Source of the DNA: Limnephilus marmoratus
Lineage: Eukaryota; Arthropoda; Insecta; Trichoptera; Limnephilidae
Reading direction: 5' to 3'
Assembly: GCA_917880885.1 (NCBI GenBank)
Contig: OU862908.1
Span: forward strand, 51,853,819 to 51,917,818
Length of the DNA stretch: 64,000 nucleotides
The notes under the pieces were generated by a model. The model ran no database searches, had not been told where the DNA came from, and worked only from the letters and a program-made list of their open reading frames with translations. The position numbers and the translations under genes are program-made. Positions 33,851 to 45,179 of the stretch are shown here, one piece after another. How positions within the stretch are numbered: position 1 is the stretch's first letter; every line of letters starts with the position of its first letter.

Positions 33851-34972
33851 AAATAAAAAAAGATTACAAAATATACAAATAAAGCATAAACTCAATGTAA
33901 AATAATAGGAATACATCTAATGCTAATTCCACATGGATGACTTTAGAGAACTCATAGGTATAACAATTCATTTACCTAGGAGCAACAAAAACATTAAAAA
34001 TAATGAAATCACATTAATTTTTACTTAATTAACCATTATTTTTTTAATATTACTGAGATGCACCGTTGAAGTACCTAGTTGTGAACTTTGAGAAAATTCA
34101 TTAGATACATAAGACTTGTGCACGGAAAATAAAAATAAAAACTTGAAAAACCCGTGAAAAGCTTAAATTATCATTTATGATCCTGGAAAATAGATTTTCC
34201 ACGCGCCACACGAAACATAGTTTGTTTGAGAGTCAAGGAGGAATTATGGAATAATTGCAAGCGTTTCAAGTACATCAAAATCAAGTCCATGATAAAAAAA
34301 AAATAATAATATCATAAAATGTTAAATTTTGCATTAATTCATTTCACGTGCCTAGATTTTATAACATACCTACTAAGATGAAATAAATCGTAACTCTCAA
34401 AACTAAATAGTCATCCCTTACGTTCAATGAATTAATTGTTTCAATAGTTTATTTTTTGAACGCTTTGATTAACCCCAAATGTGTAAAAATTATTATTAGC
34501 TCACAATAAAATAAATAGGTACCTTTTATTTTTAAACGAATTTAAAATGCAATTATGTTTCTCCTTTAGCATTAGATAAATAATAATACTACCCGGTTAC
34601 ACTGGCATTATTTATTTTCGTAAAGGGAAAAAAAAGTAATAACTTCAAATAGTAAACAATTATTTTTTTAGATATATTATAAATGAAAATATCACCCCTC
34701 CACACAAGCTACCTAATTCTTGCAAAAATACCAGAATTTAAAAATTGAATCGAAGATCTAAGAAAGATCGTCACAAATCTAAATTGTAGCTCTATTACCC
34801 AAACATATTTTTTAGTGCAGACCTATGATAAATCATGGGATATTAAAATTGTAGGATTTGTGAAACTGAAAAATAATTGCCTCAGGATCATTCATTGCAT
34901 TTCAAAAGATGATCAGAAATTTACCTTTCCAATTTTCATTAAACTTAACGACATTTAAACAAAAGATATATA
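33851..34972. other. Unassigned AT-rich DNA
   Basis: No coding structure recognised. It probably includes further LINE 3' UTR on the minus strand near its left edge. Confidence 0.35.
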
Positions 34973-35190
34973 CTTTCGTTATTTGTTTTTGGGGGTGTTA
35001 TGCCGTGTTGCGCTACCTCCTTCTTTAGTCAACGTTTCGGTGTATATGTCTGATCACATCTACCGGATCTGCCCTGATGATGGACACTGCAACGCTGTCC
35101 GAAACGTTGGCTAAAGAAGGAGATAGCGCAACACGGCATAACACCTCAAAAACAAATAACGAAAATACTTTTGGCCGTGAAAATCTTAAA
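34973..35190. mobile_element. Palindromic MITE (family PM), copy 2
   Basis: The right arm is complete to TTTTGGCCGTGAAAATCTTA; the left terminal part is missing and begins at TTTCGTTATTTGTTTTTGGG. The arms carry GTGTTATGCCGTGTTGCGCT and its complement. The right half holds CCTGATGATGGACACTGC, AACGC, TGTCC and GAAACGTTGG. The left half near the centre is degenerate (GGTGTATATGTCTGATCAC). Confidence 0.8.
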
Positions 35191-35799
35191 ACGTATCCAA
35201 AAGATATACACATTTCATATATAGATTTATTAAGAAATAAAATAATTTTGGTTCCTAATTTTTTGCTTCTCTGAATCGTTTCCACAGCCAGTTCTAATTT
35301 TGAAAATCAAAGCAAATACCAGTTATAGAGGTCATTGAACCGGAGTTACGCAGACACGTACCACCGAAATTATTATTTTTAATATTCGCTAAACGTCTTG
35401 AAAAAGCTTGTAATTGACATATGTTCTTAATTCAGGCAGCTTTTCTAAATCTCAGTCTTTTATCGAAAAAGGCATGAAATATTTTTTTTGTAAGTAATTA
35501 AGATAAAGTGTAAATTTTAACAATTCACCAATTTTTGTAAGTTAATTTTCACGTTCTGGTTCTGTGTAAGTTCTATTAAAATAAAAGTTATTAATAAGAA
35601 TCACGTAAACATGTATTAAACACAAATCTTACAGCGCCCTAAGAGATATTTATATTTTCCACTGAACCCTTTTATAAAATTTAAATAAAGTTAACCTTAC
35701 AATGTACTTAAATCAAAACTATCACTTCTTTATTGTTTATTTTATTCATTTATATGTTTTTATATATATTATAACTTTTATAAATACTTACTTTTTAGA
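35191..35799. other. Unassigned AT-rich DNA
   Basis: No coding, RNA or repeat structure recognised. Confidence 0.4.
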
Positions 35800-35930
35800 A
35801 AAATGAAATATTTCAACTTTGTATAAACCACTTATTTGATGTGCAAATCCGATCGGTTTCGGAACAAACGTTCCTTCGTCAGGGAAAGCTTATACTAATT
35901 TGACAGATTCGAACAATGTTAACAACTTAG
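35800..35930 (-). repeat. Repeat HR with hammerhead-like core, copy 2
   Basis: Reverse complement of the 25.5-kb copy. On the minus strand it carries CCCTGACGAAGGAACG, TTTGTTCC, GAAACCGATCGGATTTGCAC and ATCAAATAAGTGGTTTATAC. The putative cleavage triplet is ATC here instead of GTC, and the small helix III differs accordingly. The conserved CTGACGA, hairpin and GAAAC are unchanged. Confidence 0.65.
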
Positions 35931-38846
35931 TTTTTAATCCGTAACCATAAAATTTATATTATATTCACTATTAAAAATAAAATAAATTAATAAATACTCA
36001 TATATAACCGTGTGTTTTCTAAATAAACGTAAGTATTACTTTTTTAAAGTGTATGTATACGAAAATACTTTAACGCTTAATCTATTATTCCTGTACCAGT
36101 ATGCAACACTTCATACATCACAATATAATAATAAGTATGTACCCGTTGAAAAACTAATGCAGCAGATGTTTTTTTATTAAGGATAGAAAAAATAGCAAGA
36201 GTCACTATACGAAAATGTTATCTAGAATTACGTTTGTTCCTCTCCGAGTGGTTGGCAGTAGATTTTTTTTTAAAGTAGCTTAACTTGGGAAATTCGAGTG
36301 ATCGATGCAGTAATCGAGTTTGTATCGGCAGGACTTAATTAGTGTGGGTGGGTGGGGGATTTCGACGTCAATGTAAGAGCTTTCAGTGAAGCTCTTCGAT
36401 TATCTCACTTCGAAATTGTTCCACCCACCCCCCATCAACACAATGTCCTAAGCTCTTGTATTTCGAGCTTATTTTGAATTGAATTATTCCGAAGACGCCG
36501 CTGAAATCAATGTTTCAAATCTTATGATTCAGTTTTATGTTTTCTGTTTATGATAAACCAAACTGTTGCTTTGAAATTTTAATAATATGCGAAGATCTCA
36601 AAGAATCTCTCCCGTGCGTAGACGAACTGATATTGACGTATATTCCAGAAACTTTGTGATTATTGTGCTACGTTGAGTATCGTAGAATACGAAGTATATT
36701 ATTGGACGCAACATGTTTTCTGAGAACGAAATAACTTTGTCTTGGAAATAATTTATTCTACGGAATACCTTCACTAGGTATGTTCATAAATACCTTACAG
36801 AGAATTCTGATTATTCATGAATAAAATATGATTTCTGACAGTTTTTTAATAACATGAGATAACGCACAAGAGGCCCAGACTGGAACATGCTCGTCGGTGT
36901 TGATATTCAAACGGCGTGTATGTGGAGCTGCCAGCATACATATTTTCTTCCTAATTAAATCCGGGACACATCAAAACTCACCCCTTCCTGTAACATCTTC
37001 CTCAATCCGCCTCACAACTTTGTGTAACTGAGCCGATAGTTAGGATTGTACATAGTACAGATAATGAAGCTGTTATGAGATGCCCCATTAAAAAAACCTG
37101 TCATTGAAACCATTGCATTCCCAAACTGGGAAACGTTGTAAGGTTATAGAAATTAGGGAGGGAATAAAGACAGAGAAGAGGAAGATTTATAAAAAACTGG
37201 TCATCAAGAACTGATTATTAAATATAGCTAAAACATAGGTATTTCATTAAAGGTTTCGATTCTAATATAAAAAGGTCTCTCACAACAGAAGTGCTGAGAA
37301 TATCTCCCACTCCGGAACAAGGTGCAAAATGCCATATTTAAAATTAAAATTTGAAAAACCCACATATATGTAAAAGTAATAATCAAATAAAAAAACTATA
37401 ATTCCGGATAAGAAGCCTTAGAATTAATAATTAAATCTTTTATTTGTTTATGTATAAGTAAAACTACAAAATGCAAACATTTCCCCATTCCATTGCAATG
37501 CCACGCGGCACAATGGATGGATCCAGACACAGCCTTGAGATGAACACTGAGAACTGAGCACTAATCAATCATTCCATTAATGTTTGGAGTCCTCTTGAAT
37601 GTGAAGATTAATCTCAATGTTACTTTCATCCATTCGTCTGCTGTGACAAAGGAACGCCCGAAACCTTTTCAGTTAGGTACAGCTGAAGAAAGATAATTTC
37701 CTGAAACAGCGTGGGAAGATGTTTCAGTTGGTTCTGATTGTACAGTGCGACACAACATTTTATTTTATATTCTTTACGATTATGAATCACGGTTAAGAAA
37801 GGTAATGGTTTGTAAACATAGAGCGTATGAATGCAGCGTTGGAAATAACAAGATTCACAAAAGAACGGAAGAAGTTGGGAACACCCCAAGAAGACAAAGT
37901 TCAAATCAATCTAAAATTTGGTTCGGGTAATTTAAAGATACGACATAAAAGATGAGTACGAATATGATGATGCATAAGGGTGAAAGAAACAAGAATCCCT
38001 ACCCGCCTATCCCATAGGATAAATGGCGTGATGGTTAGAGATTTTTTTAAATTTTACTTAATGGCCACTTCTTGTTGCACACGCATGCCATTTTTAAATA
38101 GAATATTTGATAAAATTTAACTAAAAGCTAAAAACTAAAAATAAACGCGTTGCAAAGTTATACATCTCCCATAAACTAAGTAAACCAAAATGGGAAACGA
38201 AAAAATATTATATGAATGTTGCAAATACAATACCAAATAGGTAAGTATTTTTTTTACTTGTTTCTAAACGAATTTAAGAAATATTCTTTGGTTAACTGTG
38301 TCAAGTGTGTCTATAGTCGAACAGATACCAAATGCACTCCCAAAATTTCACACGGGGATTAACGTACAGTCAAAACTTCGAAAAACCCAAACTCGAAAGG
38401 CACTCCACCATTATATTATTAATATTTTTATGTTTATAATTTCTTTTTATTTATACGTCCCTCGAAAATTCCGACTTTCGAAAATACATTGAACTGGATT
38501 CTAAAAACAATATTTCAGATGATACCTAATAATTACACGCTGCGAAACAAAATTTAGAAATTCTAATGGCAGTTATTCTCGTGAATTAGGCGACTAAATC
38601 CTTTGGAAAATCCATTGTTATTTATATCATGCTACTTACTATAAAAGCAAACAATTAATGATTCCCATTCAGTAATAAGTACTGTATTGACTTCATGAAA
38701 TCAAAATCCAGTCCATTACTTTATTTTCGATTTAATACCTATACTTTATTAATGTCATTTTGACTCCGTTTATTTAATCGGTGTGATTGTAATTACATAT
38801 TATGTGATCTAATATCTGTGTGTTTAGTAGATAATACATATTTAAA
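35931..38846. other. Long stretch without a recognised gene
   Basis: Contains an inverted repeat around 36335-36455 (GTGTGGGTGGGTGGGGGATT against a CCACCCACCCCCC block, with GGACTTAATT/AATGTCC further out) that may be a MITE. Also present is CAGTCAAAACTTCGAAAAAC near 38368, which resembles pogo/Tigger-type ends, but no partner end was located. Open frames (for example 37626-37904 minus) show no known domain. Confidence 0.35.
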
Positions 38847-39694
38847 ATGGTGGATCTAAATCAACGATACGATTTGCAAGCAAGTGAAAAAAAGATAGTT
38901 TATAATGTTATCAAGTTTTTCCAAAAAATCCGTGACAATCCAGAATACATCAAAACATTGAACTTTAAGCATGTACATTTATTGGCAGCAGAGGCTTGCG
39001 GCCTCAACCTGTCCAACATTCGAAGAGTGTCGTCGGAAGCTTCTCATTTTCCGTACGCAGAAGAAGTAAAAATGTTCCATCAGCCCCGTAAAAACGGTAA
39101 CGGGATTGGAAGATTTTAAAAAGAAGTTGTGCATCGCAGTGTGATGGTTTTTCATAACATAAGTGGGATATTATCCATACAATGGATAATATCCCACTCT
39201 TGCAAATCTTAACAAGGATCTGGTGGATAATTTTTTTTTTCTGGATCCCATGAGTCATTGCGATGTATTTTTCATGATATAGGTTTAAAATTCAAAATAC
39301 GCAAAGATGAAAGAAAGTATTTAATGGGAAGATTAGACATTGCTACAGCGCGTGTAGACTTTTTGAGAAAAATGAATCAAAATGAAAATGAACTAGTAAC
39401 GGACGGCAAAAAGTCTGTTTGGACGAGACTTGGGTGAATCAAAATCACTCGATTACACACATGTGGCAAAATAGTGAGGGCAATGGGGGTTTAGAAGTAC
39501 CAGTTGGAAAAGGAAGCCGGCTGATCATTTTGCATTGTGGTTCAGCAAAAACGGGGAGTAAATTAATATTCCGTACGAAAAAGGTTATGTCGAAAACAGA
39601 TTACCATTCTGAAATGAATTCAAAAGTCTTCAAAAATTGGTTTGAAAATCAGTTTGTGACATTCCTCGAAGAACCCTCTGTAATTGGAATGTAA
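38847..39694 (+). pseudogene. Broken DDE transposase of the IS630/Tc1/mariner superfamily
   Basis: The first frame, 38847-39119, gives an N-terminal region (LQASEKKIVYNVIKFFQKI, then GLNLSNIRRVSSEA) that looks like a helix-turn-helix DNA-binding part. After stops and a frameshift, 39205-39415 gives NLNKDLVDNF, ESLRCIFHDIGLKFKIRKD and LDIATARVDFLRKMNQNEN. The frame 39419-39694 holds MDETWVNQNHSITHMWQN (first catalytic D in DETW), VPVGKGSRLIILHCGSAKTG and a region ending EEPSVIGM. The usual next residues carrying the second catalytic D (V-MDNASYHS) are missing, as is the third acid. It is non-functional. Related single-copy-like proteins are frequent in hemipteran genomes. Confidence 0.7.
39162..39198. 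repeat. Perfect 17-bp hairpin inside the transposase relic
   Basis: AGTGGGATATTATCCAT, a 3-nt loop ACA, then ATGGATAATATCCCACT. It coincides with the point where the reading frame is lost. Confidence 0.9.
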
Positions 39695-41547
39695 AATATA
39701 TATTTTTTAATCACAAATAATAATTTACCGATGTAACATGTTCATTGTATTGTAAAAAGTATTTTGTTTTATGTTGATGAGCACATTTAGGTATTTTTGT
39801 CTTTAAAAAAATAAATAAAATAAAAATAATAAGTAAAATCCGATAAAGGGGTAAAAATAACATATTATTAAAATTGAAATATCTCATAAATTCGTTACCG
39901 CTTTATTAATTAGCATCTGATAAAACCTGTCTAAGAATTTTCTTGATTCTGAAATATATATGTAATATGAGTTACCAGACACGTTATAGGTATTTTTAAA
40001 CACCTACGCATTTTCATTCAATCCTTATTCAAACTTAAATTCAGTCCCGAACATAATTAAAACATTTTGTTTAGTAAAATTAATTTTAAGTCGTGAACCT
40101 TCTCGTGTTGCTTTACCTGTAAATTTTTTTACTGGCTTTGGACTTTGACCGTTCACTTAGTTTCTGTTTGACTATAGTCGATTTAAAATCTGTGTACACT
40201 CTTCATTGAACTCCCCTTTAAATGCGTATTCTTTTGTAAAAATAAACTTTCTTTTTTATTAAACTCGTTGAAGGACAGGAGGAAAATATTCACATTTCAG
40301 ATATTTAACCTAGAGATTCTTTCCAGGGGCATCACCATTGGTAAGTTAGTTCTACACCTTGGAAGAATGAAAGGCTTATGTTGGCGGCCTCGCGTGAAAT
40401 TATCTGGGAAATAGAATCCTATTTTAGCCAGAATATCTGGTACAGATATAAACCACTTGGAAGCTTATAATAAGCCATCAGTAGTAATGCGACATCTCTT
40501 CTGGAACTAAGGCTGCAGATGCCCAGCATTCCCAAGATAAATGCTGTTGGAAATAGCCATGGGTAAAAACCTAACTCTCTCGTATAGAGGTATCGTAAAA
40601 TTGTTTTTTTTTTGTATTTTCTCGATCATTAGTACATAGACGATGTCCTCTGGCCCCCATATCTGAGATCGACTCTTGAGTATGCTAAGCGCCAAGCTAA
40701 AGTAAAGCAGTCATAACTGTAAGATTGGTCAATTTCTTTGAATTACTAGTATGTATGACAATTTTAAACGTATAATGTTGTCCTTCACGAAATGAGTTTT
40801 AATAAACTCATCGGGAATAGTGTATTGTTTTGATTTTGTAATATATAATCACTAAATATATAAATAAAAATGTTAGGTTACCCTGTACCACGACCATTTG
40901 GCATATTCGAAATATGTGTTGTATTTCTAATCGTTTTCGATGGGTCAAGGGATAATATTTTAATTTTATTTTGCAAGATAATAAACTGTTTCTTGTCGTA
41001 GAAATAAATTTACAGAAATGATACCTATTACCTTTAGAGAAGAAATATTAGGTTAGTAGGACAAAAGCAGAATATGAAAAAGTATTATATGGCAAAAGAA
41101 AAATGGAAATTTAAAACGTTAACAATTTAGACTTTCGCAAGGGCTGCTGTCACAAAAAAAAAGTTAAATTAAGTAAGCCGGTGGAAGAGAATGAGGACGC
41201 ATTCAACAAACGAAATTTCAAGTTCTTTTTACAAACGTATCATTTTAATTAGAGCGTGCTGAGGACAGAACTTATTAAATTTTTGAAAATACCAAAGAAA
41301 TAAACCGTCAAAATGTTTTTTCGTTGATTTTTGCGGCCGGTCGAAAATCATGGGAGAATCGTGGCAGTATTGCAGCACTGACATTCGATTTAAGAATTAC
41401 TTTGCAATGTTTACGCGACACAATTGAATACGTTTTATAAAAAAAATTCTAATTATTATTAATCGAATGCACATTGCCGTTACGGAAATAGATATTGGTT
41501 CCTATAAATGTGTGGCTTTTCTTGGAGAAACGACATTGTTGAACAAG
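39695..41547. other. Unassigned AT-rich DNA
   Basis: No gene recognised. Some of the right flank could be the missing transposase terminal region, but no inverted end was found. Confidence 0.4.
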
Positions 41548-41683
41548 TTTTTTTACATTAGCTCCCCCGAGGAAAACAATTTTCCTCGGGCCTATGTCAT
41601 ATTTGGGGCTGTGTGGAGGGTCTTATTAGAAAAAGGTCGGGAGAGTCCGGCTGGAAAGGTGAAAAGATCCCGCCTCCCAAATT
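41548..41683 (-). mobile_element. SJ family element, internally deleted
   Basis: The tail (CCTCCACACAGCCCCAAATA, TGACATAGGCCCGAGGAAAA, TTGTTTTCCTCGGGGGAGCT, AATG then T run on +) is joined almost directly to the head end TTTGGGAGGCGGGATC, with the whole centre deleted. The palindrome is preserved as CCCGAGGAAAA/TTTTCCTCGGG, with changes on both arms relative to other copies. Confidence 0.75.
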
Positions 41684-41934
41684 GTAAGTTTAGTGATATG
41701 CAGAAATATTTTCGACTCATTAAACGGTTGGATGAAATTAATACAAGGAGATCTTTACAAACGTCATTTAATAAAAGAAAATATAATATAATATTTAAAA
41801 TTACGACCTAAAAATCAAAAGGTAATAGAAAATGTAAAAGATTTCCTCAGGGAAAAACATATGCCAAAAGACAAGCTTCGAGGGTTTTCTTTTCTCGGGT
41901 TAATAATAACCTGACAATATTTGAAAATCTCCTA

Positions 41935-42192
41935 CCACCACCACAGTAAATTGAAAACCTCGTAATGGAGGACTTAGCCAGCCGAGGAAGGGAACACACG
42001 ATGCCTGGGTGGGACCCAAACGCGATGCCAACTCAGCCACTGACCGGTTTGAGATGTTCTACCAGTTGGCTGAGGATCCTAATATATTGTAAAGCGCGAT
42101 TTCAAATCCCGACGTGTGGCAGTAAAATGTTACCTGAATAATTTGTGTTATTTCACAATTTATTTAGTTACAATAATATTTTTATCTTACAG
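41935..42192 (+). repeat. tRNA-like SINE head remnants
   Basis: GTTCTACCAGTTGGCTGAGG followed by ATTTCAAATCCCGACGTGTG resembles box A and box B of family ST heads, and TTATTTCACAATTT matches the spacer after the head at 58.93 kb. The body is missing. On the minus strand at about 42040-41985, TGGCTGAGTTGG is another box-A-like match. Confidence 0.45.
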
Positions 42193-42420
42193 AGCCTACA
42201 TTAACCTGCCTCACGACACAGCCCAACCGGATGGCGATATAGTTTCCCAGTCTTACTCTAAGGGGCGCTTTTACGAGGCGTCGCGATACGACACGATACG
42301 ATTGTACTTCCCCAGCCAGGCCAGACATCAGCGTTCTTCACCATACTTGTTTTTATTATCATTTCTTGCAGATGCTTACAGCATACGCGAGATGCCAATA
42401 CCTTGGGAGCAGCAGCCTTT
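42193..42420 (+). other. Possible exon or unknown element, weak
   Basis: GC content rises here and the sequence matches no repeat in the window. An acceptor-like TATTTTTATCTTACAG precedes 42193, and a second acceptor-like TTTATTATCATTTCTTGCAG ends at about 42371. The open frame reads RAYINLPHDTAQPDGDIVSQ, then SYSKGRFYEASRYDTIRLYF, with no stop until past 42470. No donor site and no protein family were recognised. Confidence 0.2.
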
Positions 42421-42436
42421 TATGTTTATGTTTTTA

Positions 42437-42540
42437 ATTATTTTATTTATTTATTTATTTAAACGCCCATAGGGCTTTTACATATAATGCAGTACATTTT
42501 TTTAATTACAGTGAAAAGAATGGGTTTACAAAATACAAGT
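42437..42540 (-). repeat. LINE 3' tail fragment
   Basis: On the minus strand: TATGTAAAAGCCCTATGGGC, GTTTAAATAAATAAATAAAT. Same tail family as at 25.99 and 33.78 kb. Upstream 3' UTR extends right to an uncertain point. Confidence 0.65.
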
Positions 42541-42825
42541 AACATAATATATGTTAAAAACAAAATATAGTTTAGGGTAGGTTCACGAAATGCTTTTTTT
42601 GTATTATTCGCATTTTGTATATTACGTAAGCACTTGCATACTGCTTCCTAACACCGTATGCGAGGACACTGGAGGTCTAGATTCGTTCAAACGTAAATGT
42701 AGATTCGTTCATTCAAAAAAAATTAGAGTCCTTGCGAGAGCCTTGAAGGAGTAACAATCTGTTACTTATACCAGGGCGGGTAAGTGGTGGATAACCTCCA
42801 ATACCTCAGCCAGAAGCAATCCTGT
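42541..42825. other. Unassigned DNA
   Basis: No coding or repeat structure recognised. Confidence 0.35.
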
Positions 42826-43270
42826 CCCGGTAGCGTATTTACAAAACCTATACCGATTCAGTCGCGGTAACGATAATTTACATTTTAAATATACCTCTAT
42901 ATTGGTTATTTTTTTATCACATTTCAAAAACAAAATTGTGCTAAAATCTAGATAAAATAATCTTTGTGATGTGTATAGGTATTAGAAATTAATAATTTTA
43001 TTTCTAAATATTTAAATTTATAGAGGTGTATTTACAATATATGGGAATAATATTAAATTTTAATATTATTCCCATATATTGTAAATACACCTCTATATTG
43101 ATAATTTTTTATCACTTTGCAAAAACAAAAATTGTTCTAAAATCTAGATAAAATAATCTTTTCAATGTGTATATTACAAATTAATAATTTTATTTATAAA
43201 TATTTAAATTTTGATATTGAAAATTTAAAGCGACTGAAACGCGGTAGGGATTGTAAATACGCGTCCCGGT
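42826..43270. mobile_element. Foldback element with internal duplicated unit and palindrome
   Basis: The ends are imperfect inverted repeats: CCCGGTAGCGTATTTACAAA on the left, and CCGGGACGCGTATTTACAAT read from the right, followed on both by a CAGTCGC block. Inside, a unit of about 120 bp (TATCAC-TTTC, AAAATCTAGATAAAATAATC, AATTAATAATTTTATTT) is present twice in direct orientation on either side of a 79-nt palindrome. No coding capacity. The flanking target duplication was not resolved. Confidence 0.7.
43019..43097. repeat. Perfect 79-nt palindrome
   Basis: Two 39-nt arms (TATAGAGGTGTATTTACAAT, ATATGGGAATAATATTAAA) around a single central T are exact reverse complements. The arm sequence GTATTTACAAT is the same as in the ends of the enclosing element, so the palindrome may be two element ends joined head to head. 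Confidence 0.9.
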
Positions 43271-43350
43271 AAGACCGGTACACCAAGGAGCACTGATTTG
43301 TTAGGTACACCAGGGGACACTGATTTTTTAGGACTTAAAGCACGTGGCCG
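43271..43350. repeat. Two-unit tandem repeat
   Basis: GTACACCAAGGAGCACTGAT then TTGTTAG, followed by GTACACCAGGGGACACTGAT then TTTTTAG: two units of about 27-28 bp. Confidence 0.75.
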
Positions 43351-43775
43351 ACCGGTATACATGGCAACTTAATAAGCCAATAATATTTTTACAAAAATCA
43401 CCATTTGTTAAATTTTCAAAATATTTTTTTTTTAAATAATAAGATTTTTTCCCCGAAATCACAAAGTAATACTGTAATGGTGGACTACTTTTGAGAATCT
43501 ACGCCATCGTAAGCCGGAAATTTCTCCTGGTAGGATATTGAGTAATCAATACAAGAGAAGGTATCGAGGATTTAATTGCATTTGCATTTTACAAGTTTCG
43601 CCAACAGGATATCGCAATGATTTGAATTTATTTACTTCACGAATGTAGGTGGGCGCGACACCCACTGCAGGCAGTTTAATTAATTAATGAGCAATAGAAA
43701 AAATGTAGAAAATTGAAAACAATTAGTTAGCAACTCATTAATCTTACATCAGTTAACATCAGTATGTCTCCAGTT
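43351..43775. other. Unassigned DNA
   Basis: No coding, RNA or repeat structure recognised. Confidence 0.4.
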
Positions 43776-44707
43776 TAGGGATGTCGAAAGTGAAAAAAAA
43801 TATCGATATATCGATGTATCGATATTTATAATATTTAAAATATCAATATCGACGTCGATATATCGAGGAAAAAATATCGATATATCGGTCAATAATATTA
43901 ATATTTAAAATATCAATATCGACGTCGATATATCGAGGAAAAAATATCGATATATCGGTCAAATTTTCAAGAGATTTTGCGTTTTTAAAATAATAGTGTA
44001 TTCAGCTCAATATTATCAATAGTAATTTTTGTACACATTTTGCTTTTTTTAATGTACAAAAATCTCAATAAAAATGATGGTATTTTTATCACTATTCATT
44101 TTTATTACGTAACAATTTTTTTTCTCAACACAGGTATACCCTAGTGAGACAGGCATCGAATAATGTAATGTAAACATACCTTATATAGATAAATAAATAA
44201 ATAAAAAATAAAAATTACAAAAATATCAAAAACTAAAAAGCTGTCTTCTAACTTACATGTAATCTATTAACTGTAACATTCTATTGGCGTATTAATCTGT
44301 CAAAAAGGACTTCGTGTTTGGAACAAGGTATAGTCAATAATCATAGACAATTGGGAACCAACAAATAGGAGTGGCTTAGAAAAAAATGGCGAAAAATAGC
44401 ATACATTTCTATGTATGTACCTACACACATGAGATAGTATTGATGATCACAAATACTAATGCAAAGACAATAGATTTGTAAGATATTAATAGTTAAAATT
44501 TCAACCGCCAGATGTCATGACCCAATACAGTTACTTTTTTCCGTTCTTTCCTATACGGTTTTGGATTCTAGTGACTTTAAATACATAAATTTAAAAAAAA
44601 TATCGTTTTTGATACAATTTTCGATATTGGATATTTTGTATCGATATATCGGATCAAAATATATCGGCTAAAAATATCGATATATCGATACTTTTTCAAC
44701 AAGCCTA
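43776..44707. mobile_element. hAT-like non-autonomous element rich in TATCGATA
   Basis: Left end TAGGGATGTCGAAAGTGAAA, right end (read inward) TAGGCTTGTTGAAAAAGTAT; both are followed by repeated ATATCGATATATCGAT. The flanks CTCCAGTT (43768-43775) and CTCCTGTT (44708-44715) match at seven of eight positions, as expected for an aged hAT target duplication. A 70-bp unit is tandemly duplicated at 43831-43970. No transposase is present. A LINE-tail fragment lies inside at 44.13 kb. Confidence 0.7.
44132..44212 (+). repeat. LINE 3' tail fragment inside the hAT-like element
   Basis: ACACAGGTATACCCTAGTGA, GACAGGCATCGAA, then ATAGATAAATAAATAAATAA. The same tail (CCCTAGTGAGACAGGC then AATAAATAAA) occurs at 61.2 kb, and a relative at 30.06 kb. 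Confidence 0.7.
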
Positions 44708-44754
44708 CTCCTGTTTTAAGTCATATTATATCAGCATGAATACCAACTCATTTG

Positions 44755-44990
44755 ATTTTAGATTTTCACGGCCGTTTTATATGGTTTTGGGGTGTTATGT
44801 AGTGTTGCGCCTCCTCCTTATTTAGCCAATGTTTCGGACAGCGTTACAGTATCCATCATCAGGCACACATCTGCCCTGATGAAGGAGACTATAACGCTGT
44901 CAGAAACGTTGGCTAAAATAGGAAGTAACGCAACACGGCGTAACACCCCAAAAATAAATAACGAGAATACCCTTTCGGTTATAAATATGA
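44755..44990. mobile_element. Palindromic MITE (family PM), copy 3
   Basis: Left end TTTTAGATTTTCACGGCC; arms with GGGGTGTTATGTAGTGTTGC and its partner CAACACGGCGTAACACCCC. The centre holds GTATCCATCATCAGGCACAC and CCCTGATGAAGGAGACTATA. It is more diverged than the other two copies, and the stem next to CTGATGA is partly broken. Confidence 0.8.
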
Positions 44991-45179
44991 ACAATAGTAA
45001 AAAATACTAACTTTAAGAAGTTATTTTAATAATAATAATAGTTAATTTCAGAATGAATGCAGGGGTAGTGCAATGCAATACATTCCATATTTAAAAATAA
45101 CACAAAGAAATTACAGAAATAATAAAAACAAAATAAAAATTAAATAACAACACATAAGCAAAATAAAAATGCAAGAAAA

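Noticed and set aside
38358..38400. CAGTCAAAACTTCG as a pogo/Tigger-type transposon end
   Set aside because: No matching inverted end or TA duplication could be found within reach.
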